NCBI RefSeq assembly: GCF_028610705.1
Contig: NZ_JAQQWT010000016.1
Location: 33,212-97,211 of the forward strand
Length of the DNA stretch: 64,000 nt
Direction: 5' to 3'
Source: Halalkalibacter alkalisediminis
GTDB lineage: Bacteria; Bacillota; Bacilli; Bacillales; Bacillaceae_D
A model generated the notes under the pieces. It was not told where the DNA came from, ran no database searches, and saw only the letters and a list, made by a program, of their open reading frames with translations. Shown in pieces: positions 9,409 through 17,915 of this stretch. The position numbers and the translations under genes are program-made. Every line of letters begins with the position of its first letter. Within the stretch, counting starts at the first letter, position 1.

Positions 9409-9540
9409 ATGATGAATAGAACTGCCATTTTTAATTTTTAAAACAACAATACCTCCTAAATAGACACATAACGGCTTTATCATGGTGACAAGTCCGCTAT
9501 TAATAGCGTCTACTTAAGAGGTAGAAGTTTGATAGATGTA

Positions 9541-10365
9541 CTATTCTTTTGTAAAAGGTAACCCGTAGCCAAACGCTCCAAATATCGTACAAGTGTCAGC
9601 TGCTGCCTTCGCCGCTTCAGCTAACGACACTTCCATGTCCCCATGTTTGTGATGTTCTACTATGAATTTTGCTATAAAAGAATCTCCAGCACCCAATGTA
9701 TCCACTACTTCGATAGGAACAATGGATTGACGATACCTTTTCCCTTTTTTGGAAAAAAGAGCCCCTTCACTTCCTCTAGTGACTCCGACAATCTCTACCC
9801 CATAGTCGTGAACAGTATCTATTAAAGCTTCGCACTCTTGAGGTTTTAAATCATTTCCTGAAAAAAAGGCTTGCTTAATAAAGGGACAGACAGTATCTAG
9901 ATAGAGCTTCTCCCTTTGTGTGGAGAAGTCAAAAGAGACATCGATATAGTTACTGAGCTCTGGTAGCGTTTGTTCAAAATAACTATAGACACTTGTATGC
10001 ACGAGATCATGCAACTTGATATACTCATAATCCTCTTCTGTTAAGCGTATGGTTAGATATTTTTGGATACCGCCTTTATTTCCTTTAAGAAATATACGAT
10101 CTCCTTCTTCATCTAATGTAACAACAGCCATTCCGTTTTCTCCAAAAGCCTGTCTTAACTTAGATATGTCGATTTCTTCCTTCTCCAATGATTCCAACAC
10201 ATGACTTGCTGGTAAATCATTTCCTATGATACCCATGTACGAACTTATTTCTGCTCCATATCTTTTACTTAACACTGCGACATTTAATGCATTTCCACCT
10301 GGGTAAATCATGTCCTTGTCTTTATAGTAGTCTACTACATTATCACCAATAGCTAATAGTTTCAT
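9541..10365 (-). CDS. frlD: PfkB-family fructosamine kinase (FrlD)
   Basis: The 274-residue sugar kinase of the ribokinase/PfkB family is predicted to phosphorylate imported fructosamines (for example fructoselysine) at C6, in the cytoplasm. Visible signatures are the substrate-side MIYPGGNALNVAV near residue 20 and the C-terminal PfkB motif VDTLGAGDSF with catalytic Asp228. B. subtilis FrlD is of similar length. It is the last gene of the frlB-O-N-M-D order seen in B. subtilis, 26 bases after frlM and with its own ribosome site (GAAGGGTG). The product is the substrate of FrlB, encoded at the other end of the operon. The assignment rests on family plus synteny. Confidence 0.87.
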   Translation of the reverse strand: MKLLAIGDNVVDYYKDKDMIYPGGNALNVAVLSKRYGAEISSYMGIIGNDLPASHVLESLEKEEIDISKLRQAFGENGMAVVTLDEEGDRIFLKGNKGGIQKYLTIRLTEEDYEYIKLHDLVHTSVYSYFEQTLPELSNYIDVSFDFSTQREKLYLDTVCPFIKQAFFSGNDLKPQECEALIDTVHDYGVEIVGVTRGSEGALFSKKGKRYRQSIVPIEVVDTLGAGDSFIAKFIVEHHKHGDMEVSLAEAAKAAADTCTIFGAFGYGLPFTKE

Positions 10366-10391
10366 CTGTATCTACACCCTTCAAGAAGTTC

Positions 10392-11285
10392 TTATCCTTT
10401 AACACTTCCACTAGTTAACCCTCTAACAAAGTACTTCTGCATACACAAAAACAAAATGATAATTGGAGCCGCTGAGATCGTTAATCCAGCTAGTAACACG
10501 CCCCAGTTTGTTTCTAGTGCATCTCTAAATTGCATTAGCCCCGCAGGGATGGTTTTAAGACTTTCACTATCAATGAAAATAATGGCAAACATAAACTCAT
10601 TCCATGAGAAGTAAGCTGTTAAAATCATCGCAGTTACTAATATAGGTACACTTAACGGAAGAAAAATTCTGAAAAATACACCTACATGAGTACAACCATC
10701 TAATACGGCTGATTCTTCTAATTCTTTAGGAATTGACAGAAAATAGGCACGTATTAATAAAATGGTAAATGGAATACGATAGGCAACGTATGGTAATATC
10801 AACGCTAAGTGAGTATTGTGAATCCCAAATGATTGAATCAAGTTATAAAGAGGAACCAAACTCACTTGAGGCGATAGCATCAAACCACCTAAACAAAAAA
10901 TTAGCAAGAAAGTCTTCCCTTTAAATTGGAAACGAGATAAGCCGTATGCTCCTAAAGCACTTAGAAAAACGGTTAAAATACATGTGACAACTGTAACCAT
11001 GACGCTATTTAAAAAGTAACTGGAAATCCCTCTGTTCCATGCTGTTACATAATTTTCAAATAACCAATTTGTCGGAAGAGCCCAACTATTCCCATAAATT
11101 TCACTTGTTTCTTTTAATGAATTAGTAATCATCCAGAATAATGGATAAGCAATGATAATAAAATAGACAATTAAAACTAAATAGACAGAGGTGACTCCTA
11201 TAATCTTCCTTGGATGAAGCCTTTTTCTTTTAGGAGGAGCTATATTTGGCTGTTTTTCTACATTAACATTAACATTTGCACCCAA
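10392..11285 (-). CDS. frlM: fructosamine ABC transporter permease (FrlM-like)
   Basis: The 297-residue MalG-type inner-membrane permease has a basic cytoplasmic N-terminus (PPKRKRLHPRK), six predicted membrane segments and the EAA loop that docks the ATPase (ESAVLDGCTHVGVFFRIFLPLSVP). Its C-terminus RGLTSGSVKG is the usual end of this family. Translation appears to start at TTG (11283-11285), with GGAAGGAGG 8 bases before it; no better ATG exists in frame. It follows frlN with a 2-base gap. It should pair with FrlN to form the channel for fructosamines captured by FrlO. Confidence 0.88.
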   Translation of the reverse strand: MGANVNVNVEKQPNIAPPKRKRLHPRKIIGVTSVYLVLIVYFIIIAYPLFWMITNSLKETSEIYGNSWALPTNWLFENYVTAWNRGISSYFLNSVMVTVVTCILTVFLSALGAYGLSRFQFKGKTFLLIFCLGGLMLSPQVSLVPLYNLIQSFGIHNTHLALILPYVAYRIPFTILLIRAYFLSIPKELEESAVLDGCTHVGVFFRIFLPLSVPILVTAMILTAYFSWNEFMFAIIFIDSESLKTIPAGLMQFRDALETNWGVLLAGLTISAAPIIILFLCMQKYFVRGLTSGSVKG

Positions 11286-11287
11286 AG

Positions 11288-12169
11288 CTATTCCTCCTTC
11301 CCTGTCTTAAACAATTTTATTTGAACTAATGAGATTAGCATTGTAATGACTAATACAACAGTAGCAATTGCTGCAGCATAGCCCATCGCATCACGAGAAA
11401 ATGCATTGTGATATAAGTAAGTTCCTAGGACTTGAGAGGAATTACCAGGCCCCCCTCCAGTTAAAATATATGGTTCATTAAATACGGTAAAAGCTTGTGT
11501 GACTGTTACTAAAGTTACGACGAAAGTCATTTCTTTTACTTGTGGAACTGTAACGGAGAAAAATTGTTGAATCTTTGAAGCACCATCTATGTCAGCTGCT
11601 TCATATAATTCAGTAGGTATTTTTTGCATGGCGACAATGTACAACATCATAATATACCCAATACTTTGCCATTGTGAGACAGCAATGACCGCATAAATGG
11701 CCGTTCCTGTTTCACCTAACCAAGCTCTAGTATAGTTTTCCAATCCGATTTCTATTAGAAACTTATTTAACAATCCTACCTGTGGGTTATAAAAGAAATC
11801 GAATAATAAAGCAATGACCGTGATAGAAATAATAACCGGTAAGAAGAACATCGTTCGAAAGAGTGGAGAGATACGTCTGACTAGCTTATCCTCTAACATA
11901 GCAGCTACGATTAAACCACCACCTACCTGAAAAATAACAGAGATAACTGCATAAAGTAAGTTATTCTTTAGCGCTGTATAGAACACAGCATCTTGGAATA
12001 GAGTGGTAAAGTTCTTAAATCCTACAAAGGTTTTTTCAGGGGAAAAGACACTCCACTCAAACAAACTATATTCAATATTTCGAATAATGGGAATATAAAC
12101 AAAAACAAGTAACATCACAATACATGGTCCCAAATACAAATATGGGGTCAGTTTTTTATGATTGAGCAT
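11288..12169 (-). CDS. frlN: fructosamine ABC transporter permease (FrlN-like)
   Basis: This MalF-type permease has 293 residues from the ATG at 12169. The open frame extends 14 codons further, but GGGGGGAG stands 6 bases before this ATG and the extension would overlap an intercistronic hairpin. It has six predicted membrane spans, beginning PYLYLGPCIVMLLVFVYIPI, and the EAA loop YEAADIDGASKIQQFFSVTVPQ. GGPGNSSQVLGTYLY near the last span is typical. It pairs with FrlM, and ATP hydrolysis must come from an ATPase not in this operon. Confidence 0.88.
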   Translation of the reverse strand: MLNHKKLTPYLYLGPCIVMLLVFVYIPIIRNIEYSLFEWSVFSPEKTFVGFKNFTTLFQDAVFYTALKNNLLYAVISVIFQVGGGLIVAAMLEDKLVRRISPLFRTMFFLPVIISITVIALLFDFFYNPQVGLLNKFLIEIGLENYTRAWLGETGTAIYAVIAVSQWQSIGYIMMLYIVAMQKIPTELYEAADIDGASKIQQFFSVTVPQVKEMTFVVTLVTVTQAFTVFNEPYILTGGGPGNSSQVLGTYLYHNAFSRDAMGYAAAIATVVLVITMLISLVQIKLFKTGKEE

Positions 12170-12190
12170 AAGCTCCCCCCTTTTTTTTAT

Positions 12191-12212
12191 GGTGGAGTCG
12201 TATGACTCCACC
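12191..12212 (-). promoter_or_regulatory. intercistronic hairpin between frlO and frlN
   Basis: GGTGGAGTC (12191-12199) and GACTCCACC (12204-12212) form a perfect 9-bp stem with a 4-base loop, 22 bases past the frlO stop. On the transcribed strand A residues and then the frlN ribosome site follow, not a T-run. It therefore looks like an mRNA-protecting structure, not a terminator. Confidence 0.65.
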
Positions 12213-12233
12213 CATATACGGTATATTGCTAGA

Positions 12234-13541
12234 TTATTTAATCGACTTCGCTACTTGTTGTACGTCATTAATAATATCTTCTGGTGTTTTATCACCAGTA
12301 AGCATTAATTGTGCACCACTTAAATACGCATCGACAACTGAAATATTTATGTCCGTGTCAAGCCACAGCGCAATTCCTTCTGCATTAAGAATTACATCAA
12401 CAGCTTCACGCTGTAATTCACTTGAATTACTTTCATTAACAGTTCCTTTTATTGCACTAAAGAGACCTACATCGGTTAATAATTTCTCACCCATCTCTTT
12501 CGATGTTAAAAACTTTAAAAACGCGACTGCTTCTTCTGGGTGTTCCGTCGTTGAAGAAACCATAAACCCTTCCGGCCCACCTGAAATATAGCCTTCTTTC
12601 CCCTTCTCATTATCAAGAGTTGGGAAATCAAAGAAACCTATCTCGAACCCTGCTCCAGGTTCTACTAGTCTTGTTTCTCCCATTTCTAAATATGCCATTG
12701 CAGCTTGACCATTCATAAACATTTCTCTAGCAAACTGGTGTTCAAGCGAGTTAGGACTTTCATTAAAATATGGAGACAATTGGTTTAACTTTTCCATTGC
12801 TTCTACATAGCCTGGGTCCGTAAATTCACCTGTAGACTGGTCATAATCTGTCATTCTTTGATCGTGATCTATTAACTTTTGGTTTAATGTCCCAATATAG
12901 TGAGAAACAGCCCACGGAGCTTTATTTCCAAATGCAATTGGCGTATAATCCGTTGTCGTTATTTTATCAAGGACAACGATGAACTCGTCCCAAGTATTAG
13001 GAACTTCAAGACCTAATTCAGCAAATATATCTTTGTTATAGAAGAACGCTTTTCCTCCCATTGCCCATGGAGCGCCGTATTGTTTTCCATTTAAACTAAA
13101 CGGTTCCATCTGTGTTTCAACAAAGGAGTCCTTCCAATTTGTATCTTCCTCTAAATATGGAGTTAAATCAAGAGCTTTTTCTGCTCTTACAAAATTGTGG
13201 CCAAACTCGCCACTCCAAGAAAAATATACATCTGGGATATTTGTTGATGTCCCTAGTAAAACTCTCACTTTATCTTTGTAAGAATCATTTAATACAGCTT
13301 CTGTTTCAATTTTAATATGAGGGTTTTCCTTTTCAAATTCCTCTACTACATCTTTAAAATATTGATTATGAGGATCATTTGGCCAACGATGAAAGAAATT
13401 CAATGTAACCGTGTCTTTTGTCTCAGTGGCTGTTCCGGTATCTGGAGCAGGTGAAGAATTAGAATTACTCGCTGAATCTGAACATGCTGCTAATAGTAGA
13501 ACACTAAATATCATCAAAAAAATAAATGTAAGCCTTTTCAT
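12234..13541 (-). CDS. frlO: fructosamine-binding lipoprotein (FrlO-like)
   Basis: The 435-residue family 1 solute-binding protein has a lipoprotein signal (lipobox LLAAC), followed by a Ser/Asn-rich linker and the domain beginning VTLNFFHRWPNDPHNQYF. Typical segments are FFYNKDIFAELGLEVPNTWDEF and ISGGPEGFMVSSTTEHPEEAV. The position after frlB and before frlN-frlM matches B. subtilis frlO. It should capture fructosamines outside the cell. It is bracketed by two hairpins (13581-13619 and 12191-12212), a layout suiting extra transcript stability. A close paralog occurs at 16347-17621. Confidence 0.88.
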   Translation of the reverse strand: MKRLTFIFLMIFSVLLLAACSDSASNSNSSPAPDTGTATETKDTVTLNFFHRWPNDPHNQYFKDVVEEFEKENPHIKIETEAVLNDSYKDKVRVLLGTSTNIPDVYFSWSGEFGHNFVRAEKALDLTPYLEEDTNWKDSFVETQMEPFSLNGKQYGAPWAMGGKAFFYNKDIFAELGLEVPNTWDEFIVVLDKITTTDYTPIAFGNKAPWAVSHYIGTLNQKLIDHDQRMTDYDQSTGEFTDPGYVEAMEKLNQLSPYFNESPNSLEHQFAREMFMNGQAAMAYLEMGETRLVEPGAGFEIGFFDFPTLDNEKGKEGYISGGPEGFMVSSTTEHPEEAVAFLKFLTSKEMGEKLLTDVGLFSAIKGTVNESNSSELQREAVDVILNAEGIALWLDTDINISVVDAYLSGAQLMLTGDKTPEDIINDVQQVAKSIK

Positions 13542-13580
13542 TTTTATATCCCCCTTAAAATGAACGCCGTATTATGAAGA

Positions 13581-13619
13581 TTCTGAATGCAAAGATGACA
13601 TTCACCCTTGCATTCAGAA
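13581..13619 (-). promoter_or_regulatory. intercistronic hairpin between frlB and frlO
   Basis: TTCTGAATGCAA (13581-13592) and TTGCATTCAGAA (13608-13619) form a perfect 12-bp stem with a 15-base loop. No T-run follows on the minus strand, so it is probably a processing or stabilising structure at the 5' side of frlO mRNA. Confidence 0.65.
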
Positions 13620-13629
13620 CAAATTAAAC

Positions 13630-14634
13630 TTAGTTAATTGGTAAGTGATAGTCTACTTTCCACATATATCTTCTTGTTGACAGTGGATGCTGTCGAGCAT
13701 CCGCTAAAGCATTCGCATAGACCCGTAATACGTAATTTAATACAAGTGGTGCTATATAGCCTTCCATCTCTTCGTCAATTCCACTTAAGTCATACTCTTT
13801 AGCATCTAGTACAATTAATCGTTTACCATATCTTTTTGCGAATTCTAACGCACGTTCTTCTAAAGGACGAGTTTCATCAAGACCTAAAAGGTGAATAAAA
13901 GGTACCTTTTCATCCAAAATTTCAAATGGTCCGTGGAAATATTCACCCGCGTGAATCGCATGAGAATGAATCCATTGCATTTCCATTAAGATACAAATTG
14001 CAAATGAGTAGGCAACTCCATAGTTAGCACCACTACCGATGGTATAAATAACTTTTTCATCCTTATAGTCTTCTCCAAATTGCAGCGCATTTTCTTTAAC
14101 AGCTACTTTTACTTTGTCGTAGACAGTTTGAAGGTTAGATAAACTTGTTACCATTTTCTCAAATTTCTCATTACCTTCAACAACATTTAATAGTCCCATT
14201 GTAAGTTGATACATAATACTATAGTTAGTATCAAACGCATTCGCTTGATCACCAAATTCAAACTTTACAACACAATCAACATTTTTAGCTAAATGCGAGC
14301 CTTCTTCATTCGTTAACCCTACTGTTAGCGCACCCTTTTCATTAGCAAATTGTGCTGCAAAAACGGTCTCAGGAGTGACACCCTCTAACGAACATAATAT
14401 AACAAGTGAGTTCTTCCCTAATGTGTTAGGGTTTCTATGGATAAATTCATTGGAACTATATAAGTCTGAAACCATTTTTTTCGCTTCACGATCAAGAAGA
14501 TATTTACTAGGATACATAAGTGCAGATGAACCACCACAAGCAACAAAAAATACATTTTCAATCGTACGCTCTTTAACAATATCTAAAACCTCTTGTACTT
14601 GACTTAATACTTTTACTTGTTCATTTGTGGGCAT
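13630..14634 (-). CDS. frlB: fructosamine 6-phosphate deglycase (FrlB), SIS-domain protein
   Basis: The 334-residue protein has two SIS (sugar isomerase) domains: the first around residues 28-150 with FFVACGGSSALMYPSKYLL, the second around 190-320 with YTIGSGANYGVAYS and the conserved HAGEYFHGPFEIL. It is predicted to cleave fructosamine 6-phosphates to glucose 6-phosphate and the free amino acid or amine. The length is close to B. subtilis FrlB. It is the first gene of the operon, with the ribosome site TTAGGAGG. An operator core shared with frlR lies about 100 bases upstream. Glucosamine-6-phosphate deaminase-like SIS proteins are the alternative, but the synteny argues for FrlB. Confidence 0.87.
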   Translation of the reverse strand: MPTNEQVKVLSQVQEVLDIVKERTIENVFFVACGGSSALMYPSKYLLDREAKKMVSDLYSSNEFIHRNPNTLGKNSLVILCSLEGVTPETVFAAQFANEKGALTVGLTNEEGSHLAKNVDCVVKFEFGDQANAFDTNYSIMYQLTMGLLNVVEGNEKFEKMVTSLSNLQTVYDKVKVAVKENALQFGEDYKDEKVIYTIGSGANYGVAYSFAICILMEMQWIHSHAIHAGEYFHGPFEILDEKVPFIHLLGLDETRPLEERALEFAKRYGKRLIVLDAKEYDLSGIDEEMEGYIAPLVLNYVLRVYANALADARQHPLSTRRYMWKVDYHLPIN

Positions 14635-14710
14635 TTAAATGTCCTCCTAATTTTTTATATTGTTTAGTTGGTTAACTTTTAAACTGCTATCCTCCTTATT
14701 GATTTATCGC

Positions 14711-14778
14711 TATAACGTTTCGGTTTATGTTATAACGTTATATAACATTATAATAAATTAGAGTGTAACTCCTGTCAA
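14711..14778 (-). promoter_or_regulatory. frl operon promoter and operator
   Basis: On the minus strand a perfect -35 TTGACA (14773-14778), a 17-base spacer and a -10 TATTAT (14750-14755) precede frlB. The palindrome TATAACGTTATA (14731-14742), the same core as at frlR, covers the predicted transcription start. A second TATAACGT half lies at 14711-14718. Repression by an FrlR-type protein is the natural reading. Confidence 0.7.
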
Positions 14779-15529
14779 TTTATATTTATCAGAAAATTTA
14801 AAAACCTTTCGACAGAAAAAGTTGAAAATCGTCGAATGTTAAGACCTCTGTTTCAATCTAATAATACGTTCATATTTATTGGTATCAATAACCAGCTTTG
14901 TTGATTTAAAACTCTCAATTTCCTTTCATTACTCAGCCTTGAATAACTACTGAACGAAAATTATGTTTATTTTTCTTAAACGTTGAAAGAGGTAAATATT
15001 TTCTTAGCCCTCCATCAATCAGTTCAGCATTCTATTAGCCTTTGTTTGGAGCATACCTATCATGAGTTAGAGATAACTAGATCATAAAATTTTCTTATCT
15101 AACAAAAAAGACATTCCTTATTGGAATGCTTTACAATACAACTTCTTGAACTTCTAGAGCATGCACAAAAAATTGAGTTTTGGATTGTCTTCAATTTTAA
15201 GCAATTTGATATCATAATATAAACCCGTTGTTTCATCTAAGTATGTGAAATTGAAAACGCTAAACAAGTTTTAAGTTATAACAGCGTTTTAATGGATTCA
15301 ATTAATAATCGAATCGTGATTTTAAACCCTATTTCATAGCTCCTTGGCGACTGAATTGGTAATAAACTTGAACATGACATATTAAGTTGTTATATTTTAA
15401 GTTATTCCGACATACACAACAATAAGATGTTATAATGGAGTTCCATTTAATAGTAAAAAAAGGATGCTAATACACTAGTAGGTAATTATTTAAAAACATT
15501 ACATCACAATATAGCCAGAGGTGGGTCTA
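14779..15529. other. intergenic region between divergent frlB and second regulator
   Basis: About 750 AT-rich bases with no supported gene. The inverted repeat AAAACGCT/AGCGTTTT occurs at 15254-15290, and a possible minus-strand terminator (GCATTCC...GGAATGT, then T-run) lies near 15110-15132. A good -10 TATAAT at 15431-15436 with a poor -35 could serve the second regulator. The perfect FrlR palindrome is absent here. Confidence 0.5.
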
Positions 15530-16261
15530 ATGAAACTTAACCATTCAAGCTCAATACCTTTATATGCCCAATTAAAGGATATTATTAAAGCAGAAATAAG
15601 CAACGGTCATTATAAACATAACCAACAGCTACCAACCGAAGTTGAGCTCTGCGATATTTACGGGGTTAGTCGAATAACAGCTAGAAGAGCAATATCAGAT
15701 TTAGTAGAAGAAGGTTACTTAACACGACAGCAAGGAAAAGGAACATTTGTGAAAGAAAAAATATTAAAAAGAGAGCTTATCTCTGTAAATGGTTTTTCTG
15801 AGCACATCATTCAATCTGGTGAAAAGCCTAACTCGCAAATTTTATCTTGTGATGTCGTAGAAGCTACCTCACAACTAACCGATCTGCTACATGTTAACGG
15901 AGACTCTCCCTTGCTTCAACTGAAACGTATCCTTTATATAGATGATGAGCCATTCGTTTTAGAAATTGCTCATTATCCTCTTGAGAGATTTCACAACTTG
16001 CAGGAATATATTACTCAATCTACATCAACCTATGAAATTCTCTCAAAAAAGTACAATGTTACGTTCTCTAGTAACACAAAAACGATAAATGTTATTCTGG
16101 CCGATTCTGACCAATCTAAATATTTAAAGTGCGATTTAGGCCAACCTTTATACTTTATTGAAAAGATAGCTTATGATATTAATCATGTTCCCGTTCATAC
16201 TTCTTCTCTGTTTCTTCGAGCAGATCGTGCTAAATTTACAGTAAACTCCACAAACAAATAA
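15530..16261 (+). CDS. second GntR/HutC-family regulator, FrlR paralog
   Basis: The 243-residue protein is clearly related to the first FrlR along its whole length: QLPTEVELCDIYGVSRITARRAISDLVEEG in the winged helix, QGKGTFVK, ELISVNGFSEHI, and a UTRA domain ending with the same LFLRADRAKFTVN pattern. The frame opens with GTG 9 bases earlier, but the ATG at 15530 is better spaced from the ribosome site AGAGGTGG and aligns with the paralog's MKLN start. The UTRA effector domain is more diverged than the DNA-binding domain. That suggests shared or overlapping operators but a different inducer. It is convergent with the second binding protein. Confidence 0.85.
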   Translation: MKLNHSSSIPLYAQLKDIIKAEISNGHYKHNQQLPTEVELCDIYGVSRITARRAISDLVEEGYLTRQQGKGTFVKEKILKRELISVNGFSEHIIQSGEKPNSQILSCDVVEATSQLTDLLHVNGDSPLLQLKRILYIDDEPFVLEIAHYPLERFHNLQEYITQSTSTYEILSKKYNVTFSSNTKTINVILADSDQSKYLKCDLGQPLYFIEKIAYDINHVPVHTSSLFLRADRAKFTVNSTNK

Positions 16262-16305
16262 TAAGAAGGATCAGGCCTTATTTAGACCTGATCCTTCTTA
16301 TTATT
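16261..16305. terminator. bidirectional terminator between second regulator and second binding protein
   Basis: ATAAGAAGGATCAGG (16261-16275) and CCTGATCCTTCTTAT (16287-16301) form a perfect 15-bp stem. The arms are A/T-rich at both outer ends, as expected of a shared terminator for convergent genes. Confidence 0.82.
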
Positions 16306-16346
16306 CTTCGCTTAAACATGATCGTTTCTCTTCTTATTTTGAATAT

Positions 16347-17621
16347 TCACCTTATTGCCTTAGCAGCTTTTTGTACATCATTAATCACTTCTTGAGGTGT
16401 TTTATCACCAGTTAATAACAATTCAGTCCCAGTCAAATAAGCATCTACAACAGAAATATTCATATCTGTGTCAAGCCATAATGCGAACCCTTCTGCATTT
16501 AGGAGCATGTTTACAGCCTCTAATTGTAACGTTGTTGAATTTTCTTCAGTAATTGCCCCTTTTGTCGCACTATAAAACCCAACATCTGAGAGTAATTTCC
16601 CTCCCATTTTTGCTGATGTTAAGAACTTTAGAAACTCTATTGCTTCCTCTGGATGTTTCGTTGAGGCAGCAATGACAAATCCTTCTGGCCCACCTGAAAT
16701 ATAACCATTTCTCCCTTTCTCATCATCCAGTACCGGAAAGTCAAATAACCCTAGTTCGAACTCCGTCAAAGGTTCAACAAAACTTAATTCACTTAATTCT
16801 AAATAGGCCATGGCAGCCTGACCATTACTAAACATTTGCCTAGCAAATTGATGATCCAGCGAATTAGGACTATCTTTGAAGTATTTTGACAACACCTGAA
16901 GCTTCTCCAAACTCTTTATATATCCTTGATCTGTAAATTCACCCGTTTCCTGATTATAATCAGTCATTCTAGTATCATGATCAACTAGTTTCTGATTCAA
17001 TGTGCCAATATAATGAGAAACAGCCCATGGTGCTCTATTCCCAAATGCAATCGGTGTATCCTTCTTTGTATAAAGCTTATCAAGCACAACTATCAATTCT
17101 TCCCAAGTTTTAGGTGGTTCAAGATTTAATTCTGCAAACATATCTTTATTATAAAAAAAAGCTTTTCCTCCCATTTTCCAAGGTACTCCGTATTGTTTTC
17201 CACCGAAGCTAAACGGTTCCATTTGCGTCTCAACAAATGAGTCGGTCCAATGTGGATCCTGTTCTAGATAGGAAGTTAAATCAAGAGCTTTATCGGCTCT
17301 AACGAAATTATAGACAAATTCACCACTCCATGAAAAAAATACATCAGGCGTATTAGAAGTCGTACCAAGAAGAACTCTCACTTTATCTTTATAAGCATCG
17401 TTTGCCACGGCTTCCATCTTAATCTTGATATGTGGATGTTCTTTTTCAAATGCAGCTACTACCTCTTTAAAATATTGATTATGAGGATCATTGGGCCATC
17501 TATGAAAGAAATTTAACGTAACCGTTCCTTCTTCTGAACTTGTAGTCTTAGTTGAGCATCCAAATAATGCTGAAATAATAATTACACTACAAAAAAAGAC
17601 TAGTATTTTTTTCAACTTCAT
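16347..17621 (-). CDS. solute-binding lipoprotein, FrlO paralog
   Basis: The 424-residue lipoprotein (lipobox ALFGC) closely resembles the FrlO-like protein. Both share VTLNFFHRWPNDPHNQYF, KDKVRVLLGT, FSWSGEF, DSFVETQMEPF and ISGGPEGF, so it arose by duplication. It is transcribed alone, with no permease or enzyme next to it, and would have to use FrlM-FrlN or another importer. Sequence differences cluster in the N-terminal linker and scattered surface positions. It may widen the range of fructosamines captured. The ribosome site AAAGGGGA precedes the ATG. Confidence 0.86.
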   Translation of the reverse strand: MKLKKILVFFCSVIIISALFGCSTKTTSSEEGTVTLNFFHRWPNDPHNQYFKEVVAAFEKEHPHIKIKMEAVANDAYKDKVRVLLGTTSNTPDVFFSWSGEFVYNFVRADKALDLTSYLEQDPHWTDSFVETQMEPFSFGGKQYGVPWKMGGKAFFYNKDMFAELNLEPPKTWEELIVVLDKLYTKKDTPIAFGNRAPWAVSHYIGTLNQKLVDHDTRMTDYNQETGEFTDQGYIKSLEKLQVLSKYFKDSPNSLDHQFARQMFSNGQAAMAYLELSELSFVEPLTEFELGLFDFPVLDDEKGRNGYISGGPEGFVIAASTKHPEEAIEFLKFLTSAKMGGKLLSDVGFYSATKGAITEENSTTLQLEAVNMLLNAEGFALWLDTDMNISVVDAYLTGTELLLTGDKTPQEVINDVQKAAKAIR

Positions 17622-17850
17622 TAAGCTATCCCCTTTTTTCTAAATACCTACTATATTTAAACCAAAGCAAGTATAGTAGTTTAGTTGAGCTGTTTCAATA
17701 TTGTGTTAGGGTAGTAATAGTAGATTTCCTAAATTTATTTTATTTCGCATTTACCTTTTTGTCTACAAATCCCTAGTATATTAAATTGTTCACTAAAAAG
17801 AAATATCAACCTAGAGTTGTTTACTAACCCAACATAAATAATAGATCCCA

Positions 17851-17899
17851 AAAAAGAGCTACCAGACTTCCGCATCAGCAGCAAATCTGTAGCTCTTCT
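17851..17899 (-). terminator. terminator of the semialdehyde dehydrogenase operon
   Basis: On the minus strand AAGAGCTACAGA pairs with TCTGGTAGCTCTT across a loop, and a T-run follows. It lies 17 bases past the stop codon. Confidence 0.78.
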
Positions 17900-17915
17900 A
17901 AGCAAGGACTAGACC

